In this document: one piece after another, positions 11,498-22,900 of the stretch
Layout: every line of letters starts with the position of its first letter
How positions within the stretch are numbered: the first letter of the stretch is position 1
Origin: Magnolia sinica
Lineage: Eukaryota > Streptophyta > Magnoliopsida > Magnoliales > Magnoliaceae
Assembly: GCF_029962835.1 (NCBI RefSeq)
Contig: NC_080574.1
Coordinates: 24,650,001 to 24,714,000, forward strand
DNA: 64,000 nt
Reading direction: 5' to 3'
Made by a program: the position numbers and the translations under genes
The notes under the pieces: model-generated
Told to the model about the DNA's origin: nothing
Seen by the model: the letters and a program-made list of their open reading frames with translations, nothing else
Databases searched by the model: none

Positions 11498-11912
11498 GAG
11501 TGTAGAAGTGTTAGATGGCGCCACCATCCGTGCATTTGTGGAGGACGAGCTTGCCTTCAATGTCTCCGTCAACAACCATTTCGCAAGCCTCGACATAGAC
11601 CACGACGGTCTCCTATCCTACAAAGAGATGATGAAAGAGCTAAAGAGTCTTAGGGTCCTAGAGACCCACTTCGGCATTGACTTTGTGGAGTCGAGTCCTG
11701 ATGAGATTGCACTCATCTACCGTTCCCTCTTCCTCCAGTTCGATCACGACCACAATGGGACCGTGGACTTGGAAGAGTTCCGGGCAGAGACCAAAGAGAT
11801 GATGCTTGCTATGGCGAATGGGTTAGGATTCTTGCCTGTTCAGATGGTGTTGGAAGAGGATAGCTTCCTCAAGAAAGCCGTTGAATGGGAATCTAACATG
11901 GTCGCTGCTTAA
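11496..11912 (+). CDS. Two-EF-hand calcium-binding protein, copy 2
   Basis: A single-exon 138-residue protein. EF loop 1 is at residues 33-44 (DIDHDGLLSYKE) and loop 2 at 83-94 (DHDHNGTVDLEE); both have Asp at 1, Asp or Asn at 3/5, Gly at 6 and Glu at 12, so both should bind calcium. There is no signal peptide or membrane segment, so it is probably a soluble cytosolic sensor; its target is unknown. The ATG at 11496 ends a 46-base GA tract and is shared with copy 3. The C-terminal half (MMLAMANGLGFLPVQMVLEE) is nearly identical in all three copies, which points to recent duplication or gene conversion. This is the best preserved of the three. Confidence 0.9.
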
Positions 11913-12315
11913 GTCAAAACTAGTGTTGAACGCTTTTACTTCAGGGAATTCCATTTTTGTTTTCAATTTTTAATTTTTCAGAATATGTATCCATTTCAAT
12001 CTATGCTTTGAGAAATAAGTGTTGGGTTGCTCGAGGGCTTATCCACACATTTTTGTCATATCTTCCATCGCACTTACAGAATATCAAATAAGGACACAGG
12101 TGATGGTCCAACTGGAACTGTTTGGTGGACCCATCTTAAAGTGGTCCTATACTCAAAATTCATGATCAAACGATTCTAACCCGTGATTAGTGGACGTGTT
12201 ATTCATTAAATTTCGACCATTTATCACTTAATCCTTTCATTCATTAGAAACTAGAAGCACGAGAATCAAAAGATAAAGATCAAGACATGCGTGGACTCAC
12301 CATGTGCCAACTCAC

Positions 12316-12892
12316 TGTTGGGGAACCGTGAAAGCATGCAGAAACAAATCAAGCAAAGTACATGCAATCACCCAATCAAGTCCAAACGAAAATAATTCAA
12401 ATTTTATATTTAAAAATTATTGTGGGAAAAAACTATGGCATAAGGCGATGGATATGTACTATGAAAGTAGAAATTACATGAGATAGAGGGTTACCGATTC
12501 GAACAAGCCTCGAATCCACTTCACAAGTCCTAGGTATGCTCTTGAAACCCTTTAATGAATTAAAAGGTCATCTCTATTCCTATACACTACTCTCAAATCT
12601 CAATTACACATGATATATAAAGTATCACAATTGGAATAGGAAATAAATCCCACACTTAAACAACTCTACGCGCATGCTCGATGGAACCTTTGATGGCATC
12701 GACATCCATTGAAAACCTCAGTGGCATCAAAACTTCTTTGATGACATTGAGTAGCAATAATAAAATGTTCCAGCAACCAATATTAGATTTTTGAATTTTT
12801 TTGATGAAATCGAGTATCTATCAATGACATCGAGTGGTCCGTTAATGACATAAACAAACTCTGTAATTGACAGATTTAAGACATAAACAACA
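12316..12892 (-). mobile_element. Lone Copia-type LTR
   Basis: A 577-bp sequence bounded by TGTTGGGGA and AACAACA on the plus strand, with a perfect 5-bp duplication CTCAC on both sides (12311-12315 and 12893-12897). On the minus strand it ends TCCCCAACA, like the LTRs of Copia element 2, and carries repeated GATGACATCGAG-type words. No internal region is present, so it is the usual remnant of LTR-LTR recombination. Confidence 0.75.
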
Positions 12893-13009
12893 CTCACCAA
12901 GTATCTAGCAAGGATTTGTGCTACCAATGTCTCTCTCTTTTTTAATCTTAAAGATATGCTTGTATATGAAGAGGATACATTAATTGAGGCATGTTTATTA
13001 TTCTTGGGA

Positions 13010-13110
13010 TTCAAACACAAGAACTTCTGCTTTGCTACCATGTCAGATCACCACTTGCTCTAAAAGCTGATAGAGAATGGTGCATCAATATATATAAAGG
13101 AACTTTAACA
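13010..13110 (-). repeat. TRIM-like LTR fragment
   Basis: CTGCTTTGCTACCATGT is a decayed tRNA-Met primer site, followed by CACCACTTGCTCTAAAAGC and GATAGAGAATGGTG. The same words occur at 58790-58870. It is a short fossil fragment. Confidence 0.5.
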
Positions 13111-13189
13111 CTCCAAACGAGCTATCATAAAAGGATTTCACCTATGTTTAAAAACATGGACCGGATCTCAACCCATTTCTGTGGATGGT

Positions 13190-13960
13190 TCGGCCCAACA
13201 GCCGTTCCAAGTGGGGAGAACCGGTGTGGCCCGTTTCGAGCTTATTCAAGTGGTGGCCCATAGAATAGGATATACAGACATTATGCAATGAATCAGCTTA
13301 GTTTCTAAGCCAGAATTAAGACGCGTCCTATGAGCCATTTTACACCCACAGAAAAGTTGCTAATAAGCCGATTTTAATAATAGAGGTCTTCGGTCAAAAT
13401 ATTCTCTGAAGATGAGGTCAAAATAATTGGGCTAGGCCATGGTGATATTTCACCACCATATTTTAAGCCACAACGTGTCATCTACCATACGCAGGGCAGA
13501 CTTTTAAAGCAGTGAAGACGTGTCGTCTACTGTACACATGCCAGACTTCTAAAGAAGTGAAGGCAATGTTGTGAGGCCCACTTTGGATGGGTCATAGCTC
13601 GAAATTGACAATGGATTCACAGGATGAATTTGAAATAGTGATTATTTAACTTTTAACTACTCTTCAATTGATAGCTCACAGATGGATGGTGGGGATTGAT
13701 CTATCATATCAGTCACTTCCAGGATTTGCTCCATCAACAATTAATGGACCACACAACTGTACGCCATGGATTGCCGTTAAAGTTTCCCACGTGTGTTGAA
13801 TGGATGAGACACCATAGTTTAAACAACATAAGATGACCATCACCATAATGTTGTCGCAAATTATCAAGACAGGAGCGTTTTAAGAATCAATGACTAAATA
13901 CATGTAATTTTCCATGTTACTGTGACACAAGGAAGAAACATACGGTGTAAAAACACGGTT
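13190..13960 (+). repeat. Long direct repeat upstream of EF-hand copy 3
   Basis: Partner of 10150-10830; both contain CAGACATTATG, GAGCCATTTTACACCCA-like and AGGTCTTCGGTCAAAATA-like words in the same order. Confidence 0.6.
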
Positions 13961-13988
13961 CGCTTTTTTGCCACTGAATTGAAAAGAC

Positions 13989-14014
13989 TTATGATAGAGT
14001 CGTTTCTACCGTAA
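13989..14014. promoter_or_regulatory. Conserved inverted repeat upstream of EF-hand copy 3
   Basis: TTATGATAGAGTC / GTTTCTACCGTAA is the diverged counterpart of the perfect palindrome at 55-80. Confidence 0.45.
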
Positions 14015-14428
14015 TAAGTTTATAAATCCCCCATCTACCATCCACCTGGCCTGTTAGATGAAGGATCAGGACCGTCCAACTATATGCCTATGACTCATAA
14101 ACCATACTATTGTAAAAATATGAGCCGTCCCTTACTCAAATTTTCCTTATGCATATGAAGGCCCACCAATTAAACGTTCGGGAAACATCCTCTCTTTTCT
14201 TTCTTTTTTTTTTGGCCTTTTTACGCATGAGCCATCCATGGTAGGGTGCACCAGATGTACAGTCCGGATTGGCTGTGGACCCTTCCAGTTAGATGGCACA
14301 AGGATCTGTATACCATATTATGATATGAACGTCTCCACCCTATAATTTCCGTAATAACGTACCGACCAAGATCGAAACAAGCGGCCATTTGAGAAGTTCA
14401 AACAACTAGCAACCAGCCAGCTGATTTA

Positions 14429-14429
<1 letters not shown>

Positions 14430-14466
<37 letters not shown>

Positions 14467-14487
14467 ACACACACACAGACTTATAAA
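14430..14487 (+). promoter_or_regulatory. CT tract and TATA box of EF-hand copy 3
   Basis: (CT)n at 14430-14462, a short CA run, then TATAAA at 14482-14487. The leader that follows matches copies 1 and 2 and ends in a (GA)n tract (14570-14615) touching the ATG. Confidence 0.65.
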
Positions 14488-14563
14488 TACAAACCAAAAA
14501 TCCCCTCTCTCAAACAAAGATCTCCATTCCCATCTTCTTTGCTAAGTGTTTTCTATCAACTTA

Positions 14564-14617
<54 letters not shown>

Positions 14618-14619
<2 letters not shown>

Positions 14620-15034
14620 GAGTGTAGAACTGTTAGATGGCGCCACCATCCGCGCATTCGTGGAGGACGAGCAAGCCTTCAATGTCTCCGTTGATGACCG
14701 TTTCAGAAGCCTCGACACAGACCACGATGATCTCCTATCCTACACAGAGATGATGGAGGAGCTAAAGAGTCTTAGGGTCCTAGAGACCCACTTTGGCATT
14801 GACGTTGTGGAATCGAATCCTGATGAGATTGCACTCATCTACCGTTCCCTTTTCATCCAGTTCGATCATGACCGCAACGGGTCCGTCGACTTGGAAGAGT
14901 TTCGGGCGGAGACTAAGAAGATGATGCTTGCAATGGCAAATGGGCTGGGATTCTTGCCTGTTCAGATGGTTTTGGAAGAGGATAGCTTCTTCAAGAAAGC
15001 CGTCGAAAGGGAATCAAGCGTGCTCTCTGCTTGA
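14618..15034 (+). CDS. Two-EF-hand calcium-binding protein, copy 3
   Basis: A 138-residue protein colinear with copy 2. Loop 2 (DHDRNGSVDLEE, residues 83-94) is canonical. Loop 1 (DTDHDDLLSYTE, residues 33-44) has Asp instead of the near-invariant Gly at loop position 6, so calcium binding there may be weakened. The ATG at 14618 is chosen because copy 2 starts at the same residue; the frame continues upstream through the GA tract without another ATG. The C terminus ends SSVLSA instead of SNMVAA. Role as for copy 2; divergence in loop 1 suggests a shift in calcium response, which is inferred. Confidence 0.88.
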
Positions 15035-15778
15035 GAACTTTTGCTTGCCACAAGTTCTTCAATTTTGCATGTTGCATGTGTGCCAGTTTCCTATCTTTGC
15101 ACTACGTTCTGTTTAAGTTTTTTCTTTTCTATTCTTTTCTTTTTTGCTTTTGTACGTGAAAGTGAGAAAACGTATCTTTTGTAGTGTGGTTTCTACTTCT
15201 GGGGAGATTTTTACATATTGAGGTTTATATTAGGATATCATTGGAAAAATCTCACCAAATATAATAATATTTTAAGTTAATTTATAAATTTTGAAAAAAG
15301 AAATTACTTTCTTTTTTTTTTTTTTTTTTTTTACCATTTTCCGAGTTCAAAATCTCGTCGTGTAATCTATTTATCACGGTTATTATCATAATATTTTCAA
15401 ATGGCCATTCTCTATATATGGAATAGTAGGATTCATGCGGTTGACCCCAGTTAATTTAATTTGAGATAAGGCTTAGACGATGATGATTACTACAAATGGC
15501 ATTAGACCACTGTCCGGATCGCAGTCCGGACCGATGATGAGCAATCAAGCATGCCATGGCTACGCTGATTTTCGACAGTCTATACGCCTCCAGCATCAGC
15601 TTACTGCTTTTTTCAAACGAAAATGCTAATGTAACTCGTGTTGGTATCATGGCTCAAATCGCGACTCAACTTGGAACGTATGACTCACTATATGCTTTTA
15701 ACCATCCATTCGGTGGCCGAAAATTAGATTGTTAGAGTGGATTGCCTGCCAAAGGAAGCTAGGTGGAGGCGACTATGA
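15035..15778. other. 3' flank of EF-hand copy 3, no gene seen
   Basis: Holds a poly-T run near 15311-15332 and otherwise ordinary AT-rich sequence. Confidence 0.4.
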
Positions 15779-16155
15779 TGCTTGGAAGAAATCCACCCCG
15801 TCCATACGTTTTTGCCAGATCATACAAAGGCCCAAAAGTGAGGCAGATTCAAAACCCAAGTGGGCTACATAACAGGAAATAGTGAGGATTGAACGGCGAC
15901 ATTCGTGGGTCCACAGAAGTTTCGGATCAGGCTAATATTTTTGTATTTTCAGTTCATCCAAGTAAGAATGACCTTGTGAACCGTATGGATGGCATATAAA
16001 CATCAAGGTCGACCCCTCGAGGTTTCAACGATAGCCATTTTATTACCCACTTTTTCTTGTCGCACGGCCCACTTGAGTTTTGGATCTGCCTCATTTTTTG
16101 GCCTATGGACGGGGTGGACTTCTCACAGACATCAAAATGGACCCCACTTAGCTTC
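15779..16155. mobile_element. MITE family M copy
   Basis: Contains CCACCCCGTCCATAC, a diverged AGGAAATAGTGAGGATTGAACG, GGATGGCATATAAACATCA, and CACTTGAGTTTTGGATCTGCC, in the order seen in all M copies. The two halves are loosely inverted. No coding capacity. Confidence 0.6.
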
Positions 16156-16355
16156 CCATCGCGGGAAACTAATCCACGTCCTTGATTGACCTATGTGATT
16201 TAGATATATGACTCATTCACAATGGGACCACAATTTGAATGGTCTGGATTGCTCTACGTCAGTGCATCGTACGAGGAGGCTCAGTCACCATCTTTTTTTT
16301 TTTTTAATGGTGCAAGACTAACATAGGTGTTTAGCCGGGAAGCGGATTGTGTAAT

Positions 16356-16799
16356 GAGTAAACTCTGTGGGCCCACCGTGCATTATGTATTTTATCGACT
16401 CAGTCCATCCATTTTACCTGATAATTTTAAGCCTTGAGCCCAAAACTGAAGTACATACAATGCTCAAATGGACCACACCACAGGAAACAATGTGAATTGA
16501 ACGCCTACCGCTGAAAAATCCTTGGGGCTAAAGAAGTTTTCGATCAAGCTGATATTTGTGTTTTCCCTTCATCCATCCATGGCTGTGTGATCTTATGAAC
16601 AGGTTGGATGACAAATAAACATCACTGTAGCCCCTGGGAAGGTTTCAACGGTGGAAATCATTATTCCCACTGTTTTATGTGGTGTGAGAGCTTTCGATAT
16701 GCTACAATTTTGGGCTCAACCCCTAAAATGATATGAAAAAACGGGTGGACAGCGTGGATAAACCACATACATTCACGGTGGAACCAACAGAGTTTACTC
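16356..16799. mobile_element. MITE family M copy with clear terminal inverted repeats
   Basis: Begins GAGTAAACTCTGTGGGCCCA and ends with the near-complement ACCAACAGAGTTTACTC, giving inverted ends of about 25 bases with few mismatches. At about 444 bp it is the best-bounded M copy here. Confidence 0.7.
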
Positions 16800-17116
16800 A
16801 GTGCGATAAAAGCGTAGTGAGTTACTCAACACAAAATCCGATTTCGTACCGTCGAGGCACACAATTGATTGATTGTTCCAGCCTGATCTCTGGGCTCCAG
16901 AACAAATTCCGGGGCCCACCCCACAAACGGCCTGGATTAAATCTCGTTGGTAGTTTTAGCCGGCTCATATTCTAAAATTCTTTCACTGGGACTGTTGAAT
17001 TCAAAACACGGCACCAGCTTTCAAGAGAAGAGTATTCACCATGAATGCTTCCTTGCGACGATTTAGCTTCTTCGGGTGGCAACAAGCCGGGCCGCTGGGT
17101 TGACCAAGGGATGCGT

Positions 17117-17535
17117 CACCAAGTTCTATGGGCCCCACCATGATCCATGTGTCATATCCACACCGTTTATCCATTTTGAGTGATCATTCTAAGGCATGGC
17201 CCCCAAAACGAGACAGATCCAAAGCTCAAGTGGACGGCACCACAGAAAGCAGTGGGAATTAAACGCCTACCATTGATCACTTCTTGGGGGCCACAGGTTT
17301 TAAATCAAGCTTGTATTTGTCTTTTCCCTTCATCCAGATCTGTGTGACCTTATGAACAGGTTGGATGGCAAATAAACGTCATTGTGGGCCCTAGGAAGGC
17401 TTCACTGTTTTTTATGGTGTGGTCCATTTGAGCATTGGATCTGACTCATTTTTTAGGTCCATGCCTTGAAATGATCTCACAAAATGGATGGACGGCGTGG
17501 ATATAACACATACATAATGGTAGATCCCACAGAGA
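17117..17535. mobile_element. MITE family M copy
   Basis: Starts near TTCTATGGGCCCCACCATGA and ends near AATGGTAGATCCCACAGAGA, with the family's internal order of words. Confidence 0.65.
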
Positions 17536-17684
17536 ACAAGCCCGTTATTATGTTAATCGGCATGGTTCGGCCTGAAATCAAAGACCCAATTCAGAATGGG
17601 TTAGAGATGGGCCATAATGGAATGTTAAGGCCCAATAATTAAACGGGTAATACGATGGGGTCTCCAATTTGGACTCTGGTTTAG

Positions 17685-17790
17685 TTGGGCCAAATATCTA
17701 GAAATTTCATTATATTTTGCACCGAATTAGACTGATTAATCATGATATATTATGATATTTGGTGTAACCAAACACACCCTAAACAAATTT
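17685..17790. mobile_element. Small MITE related to 20681-20787
   Basis: Contains a decayed GTTGGGCCAAATATC end and TTTGGTGTAACCAAACACACCC at the other; the same words occur in the 107-bp element at 20681-20787. Confidence 0.5.
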
Positions 17791-18381
17791 CAATTTGGGA
17801 AAGGGAACAATAAATGAATTAGAAAACTACTACAATGAAAGAGGAATCTATCTTTGGAAACTATTTTCTCCTAAATGATCCAACTGTGGACCAGAGATCA
17901 TGCGGCCCAAGTTGGTCAAACAGTCCATCCATATAGTCCAATAGCATAGTTCAAAATCCCTAAAACCCGACTCGTTTTGAGGTTCGGTCAGGTTGGGTCG
18001 ACTCAAAGACTCGCCTGACTCAGGCAGAAATTTGGTAGTTATAAAATAAATAGAAGAAAAAAAAAAACTAAGATTAGGATAATGGAGAAAAAACAACATC
18101 GCACCTGAGTAGGTCCTGATAATGTATGCTGCTTCTCTCAAGGTGGGACCCACTTGATGGATGGCCTGAATCTCACACAGGCATGCCACATGGGCACATC
18201 AAGCTGTGCGGGGAGGGCTGCGATCTACATGACTCTGAAATTAACAGACTTCTGGTACATAAGTGTTTCCGATGATTTATTTAACATGAAATAAAATCAG
18301 CTGGGGTAAACATGATGCATTGATTAGAAAATTTGGATTACCATTAATTTTCCTTCTTACATTAGGAAAGCATGAACTTAC

Positions 18382-18504
18382 ATATTTCAAGCAAGCGACT
18401 ATTGCTGAAACCATTGTTTCAATTTCTGAAAGGTCACAGGCTTGGACGCAGCAGAATACTGACATCCATTCCGGTACCCTCTTCACTAATGCATTTGGCC
18501 TCAT
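18382..18504 (-). other. Possible internal exon of an unidentified gene
   Basis: On the minus strand a strong acceptor (TCTCCTGCAG) and a strong donor (GTAAGTTC) bracket 123 bases that are open in only one frame (41 codons, MRPNALVKRVPEW...). I do not recognise the protein. It lies downstream of the stop codon proposed for the candidate gene at 19.8-26.5 kb, so it belongs to another transcript or is chance. Confidence 0.3.
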
Positions 18505-19771
18505 CTGCAGGAGACAGGAAGAGAAGTCATTCCAAAATAACATGCACCCATATGATTGCAATTCAATTTGATATAGCACGAAAATGCACCCTAATTGTAG
18601 TAATCATTCCTAATCATTAAAACTGAATGTTTGCAATTCAATTCACTTATGCATCCAAATATACGCTTGAATATTCCATTATTCCTACAGTTTTCTTGCC
18701 ATCTCAAAGAAATTGAATTAATAGTTGCAGTTCAATTCAATAGTGCGCGCCAACACAGCCACTATGCATGGCATTCAGCATACAAGTATCCATTGAAAGA
18801 AACATGGTCATCTCTCAACATGCCAGAAGTTCACGCCAGAGAAGAACTCTATGGATGTAAATGAGGAGAACTTCATGGATGTAAATCGACTATGATCTAA
18901 AACGTGATTATCTCTAAATCGCAATTAAGGCTTTTAAAGCCATGTATTCCAAAATTCATCCAAGCTTTTTCTATACAAATCGTACATAAAATACATTAAG
19001 AGTGCCTTGTAAGAGCTGAAGCAAGCTTCATCATTCTCAGGCATAATGTTTTTCAGTTTTGAGTAATTGACTAAAAGTTATCCTCACCGTTATTAAATTT
19101 TATCTACAGACTATTTGCTAAGGGATCAACACAGATCAACAACTATCCATAGCCTTGGGCTCCTAAGACATGATCAAGAAAGGGTTAAAAAGTTGTATTT
19201 GTATCTAGATAAAAAGCCATCGTATGAAGGGCTAGACTACATTTCATTAACTGCGATTTACCCATGGTTTAGTGATCCAAAATGATTAGAATGTGAACGA
19301 TATCTGGAAATCATTTTCATAATCAATATGCAAAATAACATAGAAGCAATGATCACAAAACAAAGAAAGCAGGAAGATATGCGTGACTCAATATCCGTCA
19401 TTTCAGAACTCCCAAAAGTACCTAACATGTTAGGTAGCAAAGCCTATGCATAAGATTTTCAGAGGAAAGGAATGCATCATAACGCAAAAAGAATGGTCAT
19501 GCTATTGTCGAATGTCCTTCATAGTTCATTCATAGTTCAAATCCTCACGAACCATGCAAAATGAAAACCATTTATCAAGAATCAAACAAAATGCAGTATC
19601 ACTCTCACTCCTAGAAATAAACAAATAACAATACCCAGTTCCCCTCTTGCCAGGCAAAGATATGGCATAATTATAACCAAGAAAAGGCTACAAGCACAAA
19701 TTACATAGAATCATGGATGGCATAATCATCGGGACATTATACTCCTGAAGAACTCTATCATCCATCAAAGG

Positions 19772-19968
19772 TCAAACTATTTCATGAGGATCAACAGCAT
19801 TTATATTTATGTTTGACGCTGATTTTATGAAGGGCTTCAATTGATGAGATTCCCAATAGATTTTTCCTGGGTGACATATTTGCCGTGGGGATTTCAATGT
19901 TTTTCTTCCCACGATAAGCAAACAATCAGAGTCTAGAATGCCAAAGGAAAAAAAACTCAATTTGATGC
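19772..19968 (-). other. Probable terminal exon of the candidate gene
   Basis: After a canonical CCTGCAG acceptor, 65 codons are open to a TGA. The composition (KTLKSPRQICHPGKIYWESH) looks like real protein rather than random sequence. No domain recognised. Confidence 0.4.
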
Positions 19969-22900
19969 CTGCAGGCCAATTATACACTGATTACATAAGT
20001 ATAACCATCCTATCAATAGCCCAACACATGGATTAAATATGTATTCAAATGTCCATCTTGCAAAGACCCAGCTAGAAAAAAAGAATCTTGTAAATCTAAA
20101 GATTTTGAGATGAATTCTTACTTATGTTCGAGAGAGAGAAATAATCTTGCACAGTTATGTCTTGCTCTCAGGTCATAGAATAGCTTAGCTTATATAATTT
20201 GTTGGCAGCTTGATGGTCCAGCCCCAGCTACTTACCTCTTTTAACAGACTATAACATTAACCCACAAACACCACCAATGGGAACCAACTGGATTCATCCA
20301 CCTATCAGCAAAACCAAAGGGATGACTCTATGGAAATAGACAGTTCCCAAAAAAGAAAAAGACAACCACTTAGTGAATGAGTGATTTGTCCCTTCCGAAG
20401 CATCCAAACATCATGATAGGAATTTTAAATTGCCTGGATTGCCCTTTGAGAAATAACAAACTGAGATTTCAAGTTGAAATATCAGTAGACAACAGACATG
20501 TTTCTCCAAACCCTACAGATTGAATCAGATTGCTCTGGTGAAGTTCCAACACCCATTACAGGTTACCAGTGTGTTAAATAGCGAATAGCATGTAGCATAG
20601 CGTTCACTCCTCTATAGCATGAGGCTTAAGCAACATAGCATGTAGTGTAAGCTACAAGCTATTTCTAGATTTTTAATTAAGGTTGTGCTTGGTTGCGCCA
20701 AAAATCATGTAATCTTATGATATTTTGCACAAAAATAGTCTAATTAATAATGAAATTCAATAACATTTTGTGTAACTAAACACAACATAAAATAATAGGA
20801 AAAATAGAGCAAAAATTAAGTATAAAGGTAAAGAAAGAGCAACCTAACTTTTTTTAATACTATTGCTTATATTATTCTACTAACATCATTGAAAAGATTA
20901 ACTACTTTTTATTAAAAATAAAACAAAATGTAAGAAATCATTGAAAATATACTTGATTTAAATGTTATGGTGAAAAATAACTTGTAGCGTAAGTTACATG
21001 GCATGTATGATGTAGAACATGTCACAGATACATTCCAAGCAAGATTGGGCCAAAAGAAGGTGGACCGTAAATTGACCGTAACTTTTGATCCGGGTATCGT
21101 TACGGGGCGCACAACCTATCAATCTTTACTAAAACGGGCCATCTGAGGTGAACCGACCCACAAAGTGGGTCGCATCTGTCCATTTCGTCAGAAAAACGTG
21201 CACTTTCAGCTCAAAAACGAATTTTTAGAGAAAAAATATTATTTTTAGTAATTCCGAATTTTTAATATTTTTCAATTTTTAGAGTTTTAGATTTTTTTTT
21301 CCTTTCTAGAAATAACTTTTAATTATACTAAGACTCTTCTAGAGAAAGTTTATTTAGAATTTTTATTTTTAGAAATTAGGCTTTAGAAGATTTAGGATTT
21401 TTATTAGAGTTAGAATTTTGCTATTTTTGGTAATTACGAATTTTATTTTATTTTTTTTCTTTATTAATGGTGTAAGGAGACACATTAGACAATTATCAAT
21501 TATTGATTAAATCAATTTCAAATTTATTAGAATTTATTTCTATTTTCTGCTTTCTTTCCTCGTGGATTCGAGAAGTCTTTGTGAGGAGTCCAGAGAAGCT
21601 CCGTGGATTCTGAGTAGTTATCCTCTTGAGGAAGACGGTGATCAACCTCATCACGTTCATCCCTGCGTCAATGTACCATAGGCTATGTAGCATGTAGCAT
21701 ATGTAAAATTAGCATGTAGTGTAGGCTACACGTGACTTAAACTATTTTCATGAGTTACGTAACATTAAGGTTAAGCTATATTACATAACATGAGCTACAC
21801 GCTACATAGTGAAGCTATTTAAACACTGCAGCTTACTCACACAACCTTGAACTCCTGACTGCTGTACCTGGGACCAACTTTACCTAAATCGCCAACCCCC
21901 TTGTTGTTTGCCCCTCTCATTTGCATTCCTGGTTGGTATTTTTACCAAGCCAAAATTATGGCTTTATACTCTTACTGCCAACTACGTTGCAACATAAATT
22001 TGTATTTAGAATGTAAATATTCATTAGAATGTAAATGTTCATACTTTGTTTTATGCAATAGCATGCATATAATGGGATCTGCAATACTATGCATGTGGGA
22101 TCTGCAATAGTAACATTCGTCGTCCATATATAAATTACAACATCAAATCGCATTTAAAAAACTAGATTGCATATACTTAGTGTATGTAGTGTACCATGTA
22201 CCCGTTCCCATACCACATTATGGTCCTGCTATCCAGGAGACCTTGCATGAAGCACCTCCATGGGACACCTTGTACCATTGAGAAGAAGTACACACCTAAA
22301 CTTTGAACCGTAGCTTGATGAACATCATCTCGAAACAAGCAACTCATCGGAACAGCTGATGGTGTTCAATGCTGAAGATAAAGCAATTGGACATTTAGTA
22401 ATTACATCCTATTGAGTAAACTAATCAAACCCAATAGCTACCCTGACCATTACATGAACTTGTCTACGTATGTGTCCAACAGGGCAGCATCATTGCATAC
22501 ACACAATGGCCATGGATTAGTTCGATGTACGTATTTTATCAACCCACTTGTGCATGCCACATTCCCAAACAAGAAATTCAATTTACCCATCAAAGGAAGT
22601 GATGAGTTAAGGACATCTTCAAGAAGCCTTACAGGCATCGTTCTTTGGTTATAGATACTGAAATTTCCGTAACTATGTGCTTGTGTAACCTACGATTAAG
22701 ATTATACTGTGCTGTCCGCAAAAAGGCAGGGTGGGCAAAATTACTTTTCTGCCCAAACTAATATCCATTTTTGTTTCAGGCCCCACCTGAAACATGATGG
22801 ACCCCTATCTGGGACCAAAAACTAAAAATAAAAAATAAAAAATAAAATAAAATATATCCTGCACAATGTGATTTCAGTTTCTAACCTGTTCCAAATGCAC

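Larger units (their letters stand above)
20566..21828. mobile_element. TIR element with CATGTAGC-rich arms, carrying two later insertions
   Basis: The left end CAGTGTGTTAAATAGC is mirrored by GCTATTTAAACACTG at the right. Both arms are full of TAGCATGTAGC-like words. Inside lie a small MITE (20681-20787) and a lone LTR (21008-21670), so the original element was only about 500 bp. Confidence 0.6.

Noticed and set aside
11299-11499. Ser-Leu / Arg-Glu repeat open frame
   Set aside because: It is the CT and GA tracts read as codons across the promoter.
22450-22638. 62-codon minus-strand frame (MPVRLLEDVLNSS...)
   Set aside because: No family match and no convincing splice sites in phase with the candidate gene; left unassigned.
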